15,746 nucleotides of DNA. It comes from Legionellales bacterium (GTDB taxonomy: Bacteria; Pseudomonadota; Gammaproteobacteria; Legionellales; Legionellaceae). The DNA is taken from contig DNMA01000100.1 of the NCBI GenBank assembly GCA_003489505.1, positions 1-15,746 on the forward strand. Reading direction: 5' to 3'. The position numbers and the translations under genes were made by a program. The notes beneath the pieces are model-generated. The model had not been told where the DNA came from. It made no database searches and was given only the letters and a program-made list of their open reading frames with translations. Position 1 is the stretch's first letter, and each line of letters opens with the position of its first letter. This document shows positions 9,238 to 15,696 of the stretch, one piece after another.

Positions 9238-9681
9238 TTGAGCCTAACTTTAGTTGATAATCCTGGTGGTGGTGACTGCGGTGCTTACGCCTTCGCACTG
9301 GGACTATTTGATTTAGCTCATCGACATGGGCGTCGAGACCTCCTTATCACTTGGAAAACATTAGACCCTGGCATCAGTTCACAACTTGATAATTCCTCAG
9401 CTCATCCCAGTAATCTTAAACCTTTCATGGAATCAATCAGAAGAATTCTTTTTAATGATTTTTTATCGACTCAACCGCGCTCGGATAGAAGACTTCCCAG
9501 TACTTTTTATATCAGAGCAGGTTTTAATTCTTTGATATTTGATGAATTTTCTCATCTTTGTACCTGGTATTATTTGCAAAGCAAATTTCCATCTTGGGAT
9601 TTACCTCTTGAGTATCAAACGAATGCAATGAATTCGATATATTTGTATTATTATGGTTATGCAAAAAAAAAACAAAATTGA
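9238..9681 (+). CDS. OTU-like cysteine protease, N-terminal part with the catalytic Cys
   Basis: This 147-residue ORF opens with VDNPGGGDCGAYAFALGL, matching the OTU catalytic motif (DGNC followed by aromatic-Ala-Phe/Leu). Cys14 would be the nucleophile and Asp7 or Asp13 its acidic neighbour. OTU proteases remove ubiquitin; in intracellular bacteria they are often secreted effectors. The ORF holds only the first half of the fold and ends soon after a run of ten A's (9663-9672). The missing half, including the catalytic His, is in the next ORF one frame over. The start is TTG 9238, since an in-frame stop lies at 9226-9228 and no ATG intervenes; AAGAG (9227-9231) is a fair Shine-Dalgarno. No signal peptide is seen, as expected for Dot/Icm cargo. 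Family assignment is by motif and not by a search. Confidence 0.72.
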   Translation: MSLTLVDNPGGGDCGAYAFALGLFDLAHRHGRRDLLITWKTLDPGISSQLDNSSAHPSNLKPFMESIRRILFNDFLSTQPRSDRRLPSTFYIRAGFNSLIFDEFSHLCTWYYLQSKFPSWDLPLEYQTNAMNSIYLYYYGYAKKKQN

Positions 9682-10879
9682 AACTCTTGTGGATCAATTA
9701 GTCCAGCTAGCTATTAGTGAAGATATTATACAATCGGCTAATTCGCCTGTTGTTTCAATACGGATGATGGATAATAAGCGTTGGAATCAGTTAGTTTATG
9801 CTGCGCTAATAAAACATCCCGCTTTATTTAGAGAATTCTACCAAAATATTTATAATCGTAATGGTATATGGTTAACAGATTCTTCCTTAAAATCATTGGC
9901 TGAGTTGTTTAAAGTCGAGATTCGTTTTGAAACGATAGGTCTTAGCCAAAATTCCCAATTAACGCCGTTTATATATTTAAAAAATTGTGGAAACTGGCAT
10001 TGGCAGACATATCTTTATAAAACAGGATTTTCATATCCTTCTTCAACAACGAATGAATGGATATTATGTCGTTCTGAATTGGATTTTCGTTTCACAGAGA
10101 ACCATCGTAAGGAATTTCATCTTAATAAATCCATATTATCAACTGACTTTAGTGAGGATATAACTTCTTTATCTCATTGGGAAGTTTTATATCATGAATT
10201 ATTAATTTTGATTTCACAAATGCCGAAAGAAACTGATTTTAAACCCCAAATGAATCAACTTAATTCGCCTCCAAAACAAATTTTAGAAAAAATAAAAGAT
10301 ATCGATTTTTTTAGGTATTTTTATAATTATTTACTTGAAAAATCCAACTTTTATAAACTCCCTCCGGAACACCATCGTTTAGATTTAGAAATAGCTAGTT
10401 TAAGAGTGAGAATTTGCTTAAAGCCTTCGATGGCTGAGGGCTATCAACGTTTACTGGAAGAAGTGACTGACCGTAAATTGCACTATCTTGCTGAATTAGA
10501 ACGAACTCAGGTTGATGATTTTATTCAGAAATTAGATATAACCGTCACAAAGCTACCAAAATTTCAAAGCCCTGTTTGGAATTTTTTTACAACTTCAGAT
10601 TCGCAATATTTTTTTAAAAGTACCACGTCTTTAGGGACTTCATCTCCAATAGACGATTCATCTGTTCCGACTCAATATCGCTTTTTGGGTGGAATGTTTG
10701 GGGTGTTTATCGGAGCAGGTATCTCTTTGGGATGTAAAGCGGTGATTAGTGCTCTTGCAAGTGCGCTAATGTTAACAAACCCGCCAGTGATTATCGTTCT
10801 AATGTTTTTAACTGCATTGACTGGTTTTTTAATTGGCTATTATGGGTTTGATCAAAAACCTTCTCTGGGGCCAAAATAA
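9653..10879 (+). CDS. OTU-like cysteine protease, C-terminal part with the catalytic His and a membrane hairpin
   Basis: This 408-residue ORF starts 29 bases inside the preceding one, one frame later. Residues 71-93 (GIWLTDSSLKSLAELFKVEI) match the OTU W-x-D-x-x-L-x-x-LA helix, and residues 107-120 (IYLKNCGNWHWQTY) match the final strand with the catalytic His, here His116. About 180 residues of mostly helical, unrecognised sequence follow. Two hydrophobic segments near residues 343-370 (glycine-rich) and 375-398 form a likely membrane hairpin close to the C-terminus, a layout seen in effectors that anchor in host membranes. An ATG at 9653 or 9659 could start it, but alone it lacks the catalytic Cys. 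Removing one A from the A10 run joins both ORFs into one 546-residue protein. The 3' end overlaps dam by 28 bases, convergently. Confidence 0.72.
   Translation: MVMQKKNKIETLVDQLVQLAISEDIIQSANSPVVSIRMMDNKRWNQLVYAALIKHPALFREFYQNIYNRNGIWLTDSSLKSLAELFKVEIRFETIGLSQNSQLTPFIYLKNCGNWHWQTYLYKTGFSYPSSTTNEWILCRSELDFRFTENHRKEFHLNKSILSTDFSEDITSLSHWEVLYHELLILISQMPKETDFKPQMNQLNSPPKQILEKIKDIDFFRYFYNYLLEKSNFYKLPPEHHRLDLEIASLRVRICLKPSMAEGYQRLLEEVTDRKLHYLAELERTQVDDFIQKLDITVTKLPKFQSPVWNFFTTSDSQYFFKSTTSLGTSSPIDDSSVPTQYRFLGGMFGVFIGAGISLGCKAVISALASALMLTNPPVIIVLMFLTALTGFLIGYYGFDQKPSLGPK
9663..9672 (+). other. A10 homopolymer at the frame junction of the OTU-like gene
   Basis: Ten consecutive A's lie where the frame changes. 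With ten A's the upstream frame reads AKKKQN and stops; with nine (or twelve) it reads AKKNKIETL and continues to 10879. Runs of about nine or more A's are known sites of RNA polymerase slippage in A/T-rich bacterial endosymbionts, and also common sites of sequencing error and of phase-variable replication slippage. Confidence 0.8.
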
Positions 10880-11691
10880 GCTAAAACCTCTGTTACAGCT
10901 TGTCTTTTATTACCCTTAGAAGAAATTGTTCTGGGTACCTTAAATTGATGAATTACTTGAGCTTTTTCGTAATGCTTTCGAATAAATGGGGTATCATGAT
11001 TAGAAATTAAGACATGCACACCTTTTTTTGTAGCTTCAATGGCTAAATCTACTAAATGAATCTGGTCTGAGTCCTTAAAGGCTTGATTGGTATATGAAGT
11101 AAAACTTGCGGTTTTTGATAGAGGATAATAGGGCGGGTCACAATAAATGACATCGCCTACTTTTGCTTTTTGAAAAGTATCCTGATAACTTGAATGAATA
11201 AATTCAGCTTTTTGTGCGCGTTTTGCAAATGTTAGCATCTCGTTTCTTGGAAAATAAGGTGATTGATACGAACCAAATGGTACGTTATAAATGCCTTTGA
11301 GATTAAAACGACATAATCCATTAAAACCATGACGATTCAAATATAAAAATAAAGCCGCTTTAAGTCGTAAATCCTGACTTTCGTTAAATAGAGTTCTTAG
11401 CTCGTAATATCTTTGCTTTTGATTATTTTCTGGAACAAATAAGCTTTGGCAATATTCAATAAAATCATCACCTTCTGTTTGTAAGAATTGGTATAAATGA
11501 ACGAGATAAGGATTGTGTTCGCCTAGTATATTTTCTTCAAATTCAGTATTGAGAAATATTGCCCCAGAGCCTGCAAACGGTTCAATCAGTCTTTTTCCTT
11601 CTGGAAAATGCTGAATAATATGATTTAAGCATCTGAATTTATTACCTGCCCATTTTAAAAATGGGCGATGATGTTTTTTTTTATTGAGCAT
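10852..11691 (-). CDS. dam: DNA adenine methylase (Dam)
   Basis: This D12-class N6-adenine methyltransferase of 279 residues is almost the length of E. coli Dam (278), which methylates GATC. It has FLKWAGNK (11-18, motif X), EPFAGSGA (37-44, AdoMet-binding motif I), LNRHGFNGLCRFN with VPFG (118-140) and the catalytic DPPY at 185-188. These blocks are all Dam-like, so GATC specificity is likely. Its ATG sits inside the last 11 bases of the upstream permease gene, so it is probably translated from a joint mRNA and may have no promoter of its own. The gene runs against the OTU-like gene and their 3' ends overlap by 28 bases, leaving no room for terminators between them. Confidence 0.95.
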   Translation of the reverse strand: MLNKKKHHRPFLKWAGNKFRCLNHIIQHFPEGKRLIEPFAGSGAIFLNTEFEENILGEHNPYLVHLYQFLQTEGDDFIEYCQSLFVPENNQKQRYYELRTLFNESQDLRLKAALFLYLNRHGFNGLCRFNLKGIYNVPFGSYQSPYFPRNEMLTFAKRAQKAEFIHSSYQDTFQKAKVGDVIYCDPPYYPLSKTASFTSYTNQAFKDSDQIHLVDLAIEATKKGVHVLISNHDTPFIRKHYEKAQVIHQFKVPRTISSKGNKRQAVTEVLAYFGPREGF

Positions 11692-12859
11692 AAGGGATCA
11701 TCATGCAAAAAATTGCTGATATTAATAAAAAAGATAAGACCCATTTCTGACCCGGCAATATAATATCAGTGGACTTACTTTGTTTTCTAAATTTCCAGCT
11801 CATGAGAACGGGGATAAATAACAATAAAATGATGCAAAATGAACCTGCATAGTTTAAAGCGCTTAAATAGATTCCAGGATTCACAATCACTAAAGCCAAA
11901 GGCGGCAGAAAGGTCATGGCTAAAACAGTTTTACCTTGAAGTCCTGATTTCTTCATTTTAAAGCCATCGGCTAAGAAATCATATAGGCCAAGAGATACAC
12001 TTAAAAAAGCGGTGAGCATACAAATACAACTAAAAAAATCAAATAATCCAAGAATGGATTCGCTGCTTGTTTTTTCCAATAAGGCCTTACCGACGCCACT
12101 GGTGGCGTGAGCGCTTGACACTAAAGCATTTAATGCATCTTGTCCGACAGAGCCCATGATGACTAAATTCCAAATCAGATAACAAACCAATGGAGTCAAA
12201 GAACCCCAGAAAATAATTTTTTTCAAGGCCGCAATATCATTACGCCAATAATCACGAAGACTTGGCACAATCGATGCAAATCCAAATGATGTAATTAATA
12301 TAGATAAATTAGGTAACAGGCCTTTCAAGGTTCCTGAATTTAAATGTAAAAACTTTACAAAGGGTGCGACAATTAAAACGAGGATTAAATAAGTACCTAA
12401 TTTGCCAAACATGAGTACGCGATTCACATAATCAACCCAGTATATTCCTTTATAAATGATAAAAGAAAATGTTAGCGTATAAATCGCAGAGACCATACTT
12501 AAAGGCAATTGGATATCAAATTGCTGAAGGGCATTGTTTAAAACGTCTGTGCCACCCGAAATATAAGCACCAACTAAGCTGTATAATAAGGCTAAATAAA
12601 ATAGCCAAACCACCATTTCACCTGGTTTCCCTAAGTAGTGTCTGGCCAGTGATATCATATTACTACCTTGTGGTAGCGGTTGCAGTACTTCTAAAATTAA
12701 AAAAGCACCTGCGGTCATGATAAACCAGCAAAAAATAAAGGCTAGCACTGAGTAATAAAAGCCGCCTGCTGCCGTTGCAACCGGAAGAGCTAACATACCA
12801 CCACCAATAGAGGTGCCGATAATTAAAAGAATACTGCCAAAGAATTTACCAATAGTCAT
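11681..12859 (-). CDS. Aromatic amino acid permease (TyrP/Mtr/TnaB family)
   Basis: This inner-membrane transporter of the hydroxy/aromatic amino acid permease (HAAAP) family has 392 residues and about 11 hydrophobic helices, close to E. coli TyrP (403). The first helix carries IGTSIGGGMLALPVATAAGGF, the unwound-helix signature of the family. SIGLGLYD-like (SVSLGLYDFLADGFK) and FLPPLALVIVNP blocks in the second half also fit. It likely imports tyrosine, tryptophan or phenylalanine with protons; the exact substrate cannot be read. The ATG at 12859 has no strong Shine-Dalgarno, but the protein start matches the family. Its stop overlaps dam, so dam expression may follow that of this permease. 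Confidence 0.9.
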   Translation of the reverse strand: MTIGKFFGSILLIIGTSIGGGMLALPVATAAGGFYYSVLAFIFCWFIMTAGAFLILEVLQPLPQGSNMISLARHYLGKPGEMVVWLFYLALLYSLVGAYISGGTDVLNNALQQFDIQLPLSMVSAIYTLTFSFIIYKGIYWVDYVNRVLMFGKLGTYLILVLIVAPFVKFLHLNSGTLKGLLPNLSILITSFGFASIVPSLRDYWRNDIAALKKIIFWGSLTPLVCYLIWNLVIMGSVGQDALNALVSSAHATSGVGKALLEKTSSESILGLFDFFSCICMLTAFLSVSLGLYDFLADGFKMKKSGLQGKTVLAMTFLPPLALVIVNPGIYLSALNYAGSFCIILLLFIPVLMSWKFRKQSKSTDIILPGQKWVLSFLLISAIFCMMIPYAQ

Positions 12860-12893
12860 GATGCCACTATAAAAAGTATTTGATATTTTTTTG

Positions 12894-12922
12894 ATTATAG
12901 AGGTTAAGTGAATTTCTGTATA
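12894..12922 (-). promoter_or_regulatory. Sigma70 promoter for the permease-dam operon
   Basis: On the minus strand a perfect TATAAT (12899-12894) is preceded by TATACA (12922-12917) with a 17-base spacer. The RNA would start about 28 bases before the permease ATG. The -35 matches the consensus at four of six positions. Confidence 0.6.
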
Positions 12923-12937
12923 AATGCAAGGATAAGC

Positions 12938-13219
12938 ATGATTGAAGCCATGGAAATTAAAAAAATGAGGCTTAAAGAAAAATTAAGTCAAGCCAGGATA
13001 ATAGATGTTACTTCATCGACCTATCAAAAAATGGGAAAGAGGGGAAGTGCATCCTAAATGAGAAAATCTCAAATTACTTCGTTTAGCCTATGACCATGGA
13101 ATTCAATATATATTTTATCCTAAAAAAATTATTATGCCTTTGCGTCAGATATTGATTCTCTAAAGAATTTAGTTTACAGAGCATATGCCATAAACTATTT
13201 TACCTTAGGACAAGTTTAA
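12938..13219 (+). pseudogene. Decayed XRE-family helix-turn-helix regulator gene
   Basis: An ATG at 12938 with Shine-Dalgarno AAGGA (12928-12932, five-base spacing) begins MIEAMEIKKMRLKEKLSQAR...TSSTYQK. In a run of six A's (13026-13031) the frame shifts; one base later the sequence reads YQKWERGEVHPK, then TGA at 13059-13061 where family members have Trp or another residue, then ENLKLLRLAYDHGI. This is the recognition-helix and following region of small Cro/CI-type regulators. A second frame change near 13122-13134 leads to YAFASDIDSLKNLVYRAYAINY and a TAA at 13217-13219. Between LSQAR and SSTYQK a few helix residues also appear to be missing. Three disruptions in about 280 bases indicate a pseudogene. 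The intact ancestor would have had roughly 90 residues. No partner gene such as a toxin is visible. Confidence 0.72.
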
Positions 13220-13270
13220 AATTTAAATAGAGTAATATCGGGTTTTAAATTATCCATGCCCTATGGTTTT

Positions 13271-13298
13271 TTGACTTGTTGAAAGAAGTATCTATACT
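13271..13298 (+). promoter_or_regulatory. Sigma70 promoter for the small lipoprotein gene
   Basis: TTGACT (13271-13276) and TATACT (13293-13298) are separated by 16 bases, each with one mismatch to consensus. The predicted start is near 13305, giving a leader of about 25 bases. The stretch 13220-13270 before it shows only A/T-rich sequence. Confidence 0.7.
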
Positions 13299-13329
13299 CA
13301 AATTAGAATGACGATAAAGGGTGAGTCAG

Positions 13330-13524
13330 ATGAAAATACTTTTTCAATTGATGTTGTTGAGCTTATTGCTGGTCTCTTGCCAAACTTTTGCCAAAGGTGC
13401 TGAGGATGAGTTTTTTGATTCATTGGATGTTGTACGAGGGCCTGGTTATGGTTTTGATGATAGAGGCTATGAAAATGACTCTGATGAAGAACCTGATAGG
13501 CTTTTGCAAGAGTCGCATGAATAA
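13330..13524 (+). CDS. Small acidic exported protein, probable lipoprotein
   Basis: A 64-residue product starting at ATG 13330, nine bases after AAAGG (13316-13320). The GTG at 13321 is in frame but abuts the Shine-Dalgarno, so it is unlikely. The N-terminus is a signal peptide: MK followed by a Leu-rich core to LLVSC, with Cys17 fitting a lipobox. Cleavage by signal peptidase I after QTFA is an alternative. The mature part is short and strongly acidic (GAEDEFFDSLD, then repeated Asp/Glu: DDRGYENDSDEEPD), hence probably disordered. I recognise no family. A good promoter, a proper Shine-Dalgarno and a signal peptide argue for a real gene. It converges with the OmpA-like gene, with eight bases between the stops. 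Confidence 0.65.
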   Translation: MKILFQLMLLSLLLVSCQTFAKGAEDEFFDSLDVVRGPGYGFDDRGYENDSDEEPDRLLQESHE

Positions 13525-13532
13525 ACTGGAGT

Positions 13533-14198
13533 TTATTTCATCGACAGATCGATATTTTTAATCGATTCATCCGGATGCATAGTCCATTGCACCTCAATTC
13601 TTCGATTATAGGCACTGCCTCGTGTGGTATTATTATCACCTATAGCAAAACGTGTTCCAAAACCCTGAGCATTTAAGTTATCCGCAGGAATGCCGTTAGC
13701 CCAAAAATAGGTGAGCATGGCTTCGGATTGAGCTTGGGTTAATTTATTATTATATTCTCTGGTTCCAACATTATCTGCAAAAGCAGCTACATGAACTGTT
13801 GTACAAGGCGATAAATAAATCAAACTCACTAAGTTGTTAAGGCCTGCATATTGTCTTTCATCTAACTTTGAGGAATCAATTTCAAAATATTGGTCAACTG
13901 GGACAATGACCGTCATGATGTCACGATATTGAATAAACTCCATATTATATCTAGATAATTGCCGAATAAGATAATTTCTGTCATTTCTACGAAAAAAAAG
14001 GATGCGTGAGGAGTGGTCATCAAAAAAGTATTTAATCGGTGGTGTTTGGCGATGCTTAAATTGTTTTGTTTGGTTACAAAAAGGCTCTTGTTCGCGACTG
14101 AAGCGGTAATTGGTTTGGCGAGCAGCGCATGCGGTTAACAATAAACCCATAGAACATAAGGTCATAAGCTGAATGGTTTTGGCCGAAAAATATTGCAT
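13533..14198 (-). CDS. OmpA-like outer membrane lipoprotein, possibly IcmN/DotK-like
   Basis: The 221-residue product from ATG 14198 has a lipoprotein signal peptide ending LLLTAC (Cys24). An upstream TTG at 14264 would put 22 extra residues before the signal and is less likely. Residues about 75-205 form an OmpA C-terminal-like domain: VHVAAFADNVGTREYNNKL, GIPADNLNAQGFG and GSAYNRRIEV. Asp142, which matches the peptidoglycan-contacting Asp of OmpA, is present. The Arg of the LSxxRA motif is Gln157, so normal diaminopimelate binding is doubtful. Lipidation, size and the preceding domain (NYLIRQLSRYNMEFIQ...) resemble my recollection of the Dot/Icm type IVB component IcmN/DotK, but I cannot confirm it and no other dot/icm gene is in view. 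It lies 78 bases after the DUF192 gene on the same strand. Confidence 0.85.
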   Translation of the reverse strand: MQYFSAKTIQLMTLCSMGLLLTACAARQTNYRFSREQEPFCNQTKQFKHRQTPPIKYFFDDHSSRILFFRRNDRNYLIRQLSRYNMEFIQYRDIMTVIVPVDQYFEIDSSKLDERQYAGLNNLVSLIYLSPCTTVHVAAFADNVGTREYNNKLTQAQSEAMLTYFWANGIPADNLNAQGFGTRFAIGDNNTTRGSAYNRRIEVQWTMHPDESIKNIDLSMK

Positions 14199-14276
14199 AC
14201 GAAAATGTCCATTTTTAAAATTAAATGACAGCACCAAAGTTTTATTATTCAGGATAAACGTCAAATATTCAAGGAT

Positions 14277-14717
14277 CTAAAAATTTAAGGTTTGTCCTTT
14301 TTGAATATTTAATTTTTGTCTAAGGCCGCTTGAAAGCTCTAAAACATACTGGGTTTGCAGGAAAGGGGGAGGGCTATAACTTGGGCATTGTTTGGTTTTG
14401 CAAATGGGAACATTATCGAGAAAAAATACTACTTTTTTTTGTTGATCTAACCATAAGATATCCAGTGGTATCAAAGTATTTTTCATCCATATCGAGTGGG
14501 GTGCAAGATCAGAATAAATAAAAAGCATGCCTCGATTTTCTGCTAATTCTTTTCGAAACATCAAACCATAGATTCGCTCTCTTTGAGTTTTGGCAATTTC
14601 CACAATGAGCTGGTGCTCTTGGTCGATTTGGATCAGGGTATGGGGGCGATAAAGGGATATCCCCAAAACGCCTAAAACTAAAATGAGTGTAGGTATGACT
14701 TTGATTTTTCTATCCAT
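14277..14717 (-). CDS. DUF192 family exported or membrane-anchored protein
   Basis: DUF192 proteins are small beta-rich domains of unknown function, usually exported. The 146 residues start with a single hydrophobic segment (about 6-23), a signal anchor or uncleaved signal. The domain follows: VEIAKTQRERIYGLMFR, GMLFIY, then SIWMKNTLIPLDILWLD, the most conserved stretch of the family, and a C-terminal YVLELSSGL block. ICKTKQCPSYSP holds a cysteine pair commonly seen here. GGAG lies five bases upstream of the ATG. The gene starts 40 bases inside the end of the DUF1460 gene, so these two are translationally coupled. Confidence 0.9.
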   Translation of the reverse strand: MDRKIKVIPTLILVLGVLGISLYRPHTLIQIDQEHQLIVEIAKTQRERIYGLMFRKELAENRGMLFIYSDLAPHSIWMKNTLIPLDILWLDQQKKVVFFLDNVPICKTKQCPSYSPPPFLQTQYVLELSSGLRQKLNIQKGQTLNF

Positions 14718-15670
14718 GATGTCTCCAAAGTTTTTTCAATGTGGATGCCTTTAATGGTTTGACTTGATAAGAAGTTCTTGAGGTAAGCTTCCAAAGGGAT
14801 ATCGATGACTTGATGTTCGATAGATGAGGCATTTCTAAAATATAAAATATCATTTTTCCAAATGGCAAAGCCTAAATGTGAAATATCAAGACGTGTGCCA
14901 ATTTGCTTTTCCAAATTCCAGTTGGGACGAACAATTTCAATGATACTGCCTTGAGGAATTTGTTTTAAGATTTCTTGACGCATCTTTTGGTTTTCATCAA
15001 ACAATTGTTCAAAAGGTAAATATTGAAGTTGAGAGTTTTGATTTTTAAGCGATTCAAAGCCTAGTTTTTGGAGTTTAGCAAGTTGTTGCGCTTTATGCGT
15101 TGTGGAACCTTCTTTTAGATAAATAACAATGGGTTTAAGATGTTTATACCAATTTCTTTTATTGATATAGGTGGTTTCCGTTACGGCAATTGGTTTTCCT
15201 TGCCTGGTGATCTCAGGTGTGATGTTTTTCACATAGGATTTATCTTGATTCGATTGATTCCAATCGATATGGGTAAAATGATTACGAGTTAAAAAATTGG
15301 GTTGACCATCTTGGTAGCGAATTTCATTAATATGCTTTTTAAAACTTTCTAAATCACTGGCATGGGCAAGCGCTAAAACAGTATCCACAAATGTTTCACA
15401 GTCAAAGACATCTGTGCGATAAAGTGGTCTTTGATTGAATTCATCGTTTGCTCCTTCACCAAGAGGGAACAGAATATAAGGCCGATTGATAAACGCATCA
15501 CTCATTGATTTAATTCTTTCACCTATAGTTTTTGAGCCATTTTGCTTTTGTTTCAAAATGATGGCTTGAATTTCAGCATCATAGATTTTGGTGTTGTCAT
15601 TTGTAAAACCATGGCATAATGGCATAAAAGTAAATATATGGATTAGAATAAAAATTTTTCTGATACTCAT
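14678..15670 (-). CDS. DUF1460 family, N-acetylmuramoyl-L-alanine amidase-like exported protein
   Basis: DUF1460 proteins have an NlpC/P60-like papain fold and are thought to act on peptidoglycan or its fragments. The 330-residue product from ATG 15670 begins with a signal peptide (IFILIHIFTFMPLCHG). Further conserved features are PYILFPLGEG (about 64-73), the nucleophile Cys91 in FDCETFVDTVLALAH, and His265 in ISHLGFAIW, the second catalytic residue. Length is slightly above the family norm because of a Lys/Gln-rich stretch about 190-240. A TTG at 15697 would add nine residues before the signal and is less likely. It leads the envelope cluster DUF1460-DUF192-OmpA-like. Only 26 bases separate its ATG from that of the divergent gene at the window edge, so its promoter must lie inside that gene. 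Confidence 0.88.
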   Translation of the reverse strand: MSIRKIFILIHIFTFMPLCHGFTNDNTKIYDAEIQAIILKQKQNGSKTIGERIKSMSDAFINRPYILFPLGEGANDEFNQRPLYRTDVFDCETFVDTVLALAHASDLESFKKHINEIRYQDGQPNFLTRNHFTHIDWNQSNQDKSYVKNITPEITRQGKPIAVTETTYINKRNWYKHLKPIVIYLKEGSTTHKAQQLAKLQKLGFESLKNQNSQLQYLPFEQLFDENQKMRQEILKQIPQGSIIEIVRPNWNLEKQIGTRLDISHLGFAIWKNDILYFRNASSIEHQVIDIPLEAYLKNFLSSQTIKGIHIEKTLETSWIEKSKSYLHSF

Positions 15671-15696
15671 GGTTTCATCTAAAAAAGGATGTCTCA

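Noticed and set aside
12469..12720. Plus-strand ORF within the aromatic amino acid permease
   Set aside because: Antisense to conserved membrane helices of the permease, with no start signal.
13519..13539. Palindrome containing both convergent stop codons as a bidirectional terminator
   Set aside because: The stem is only about six to eight A/T pairs with no G/C core and no convincing T-run on either side; it may merely reflect two facing TAA codons.
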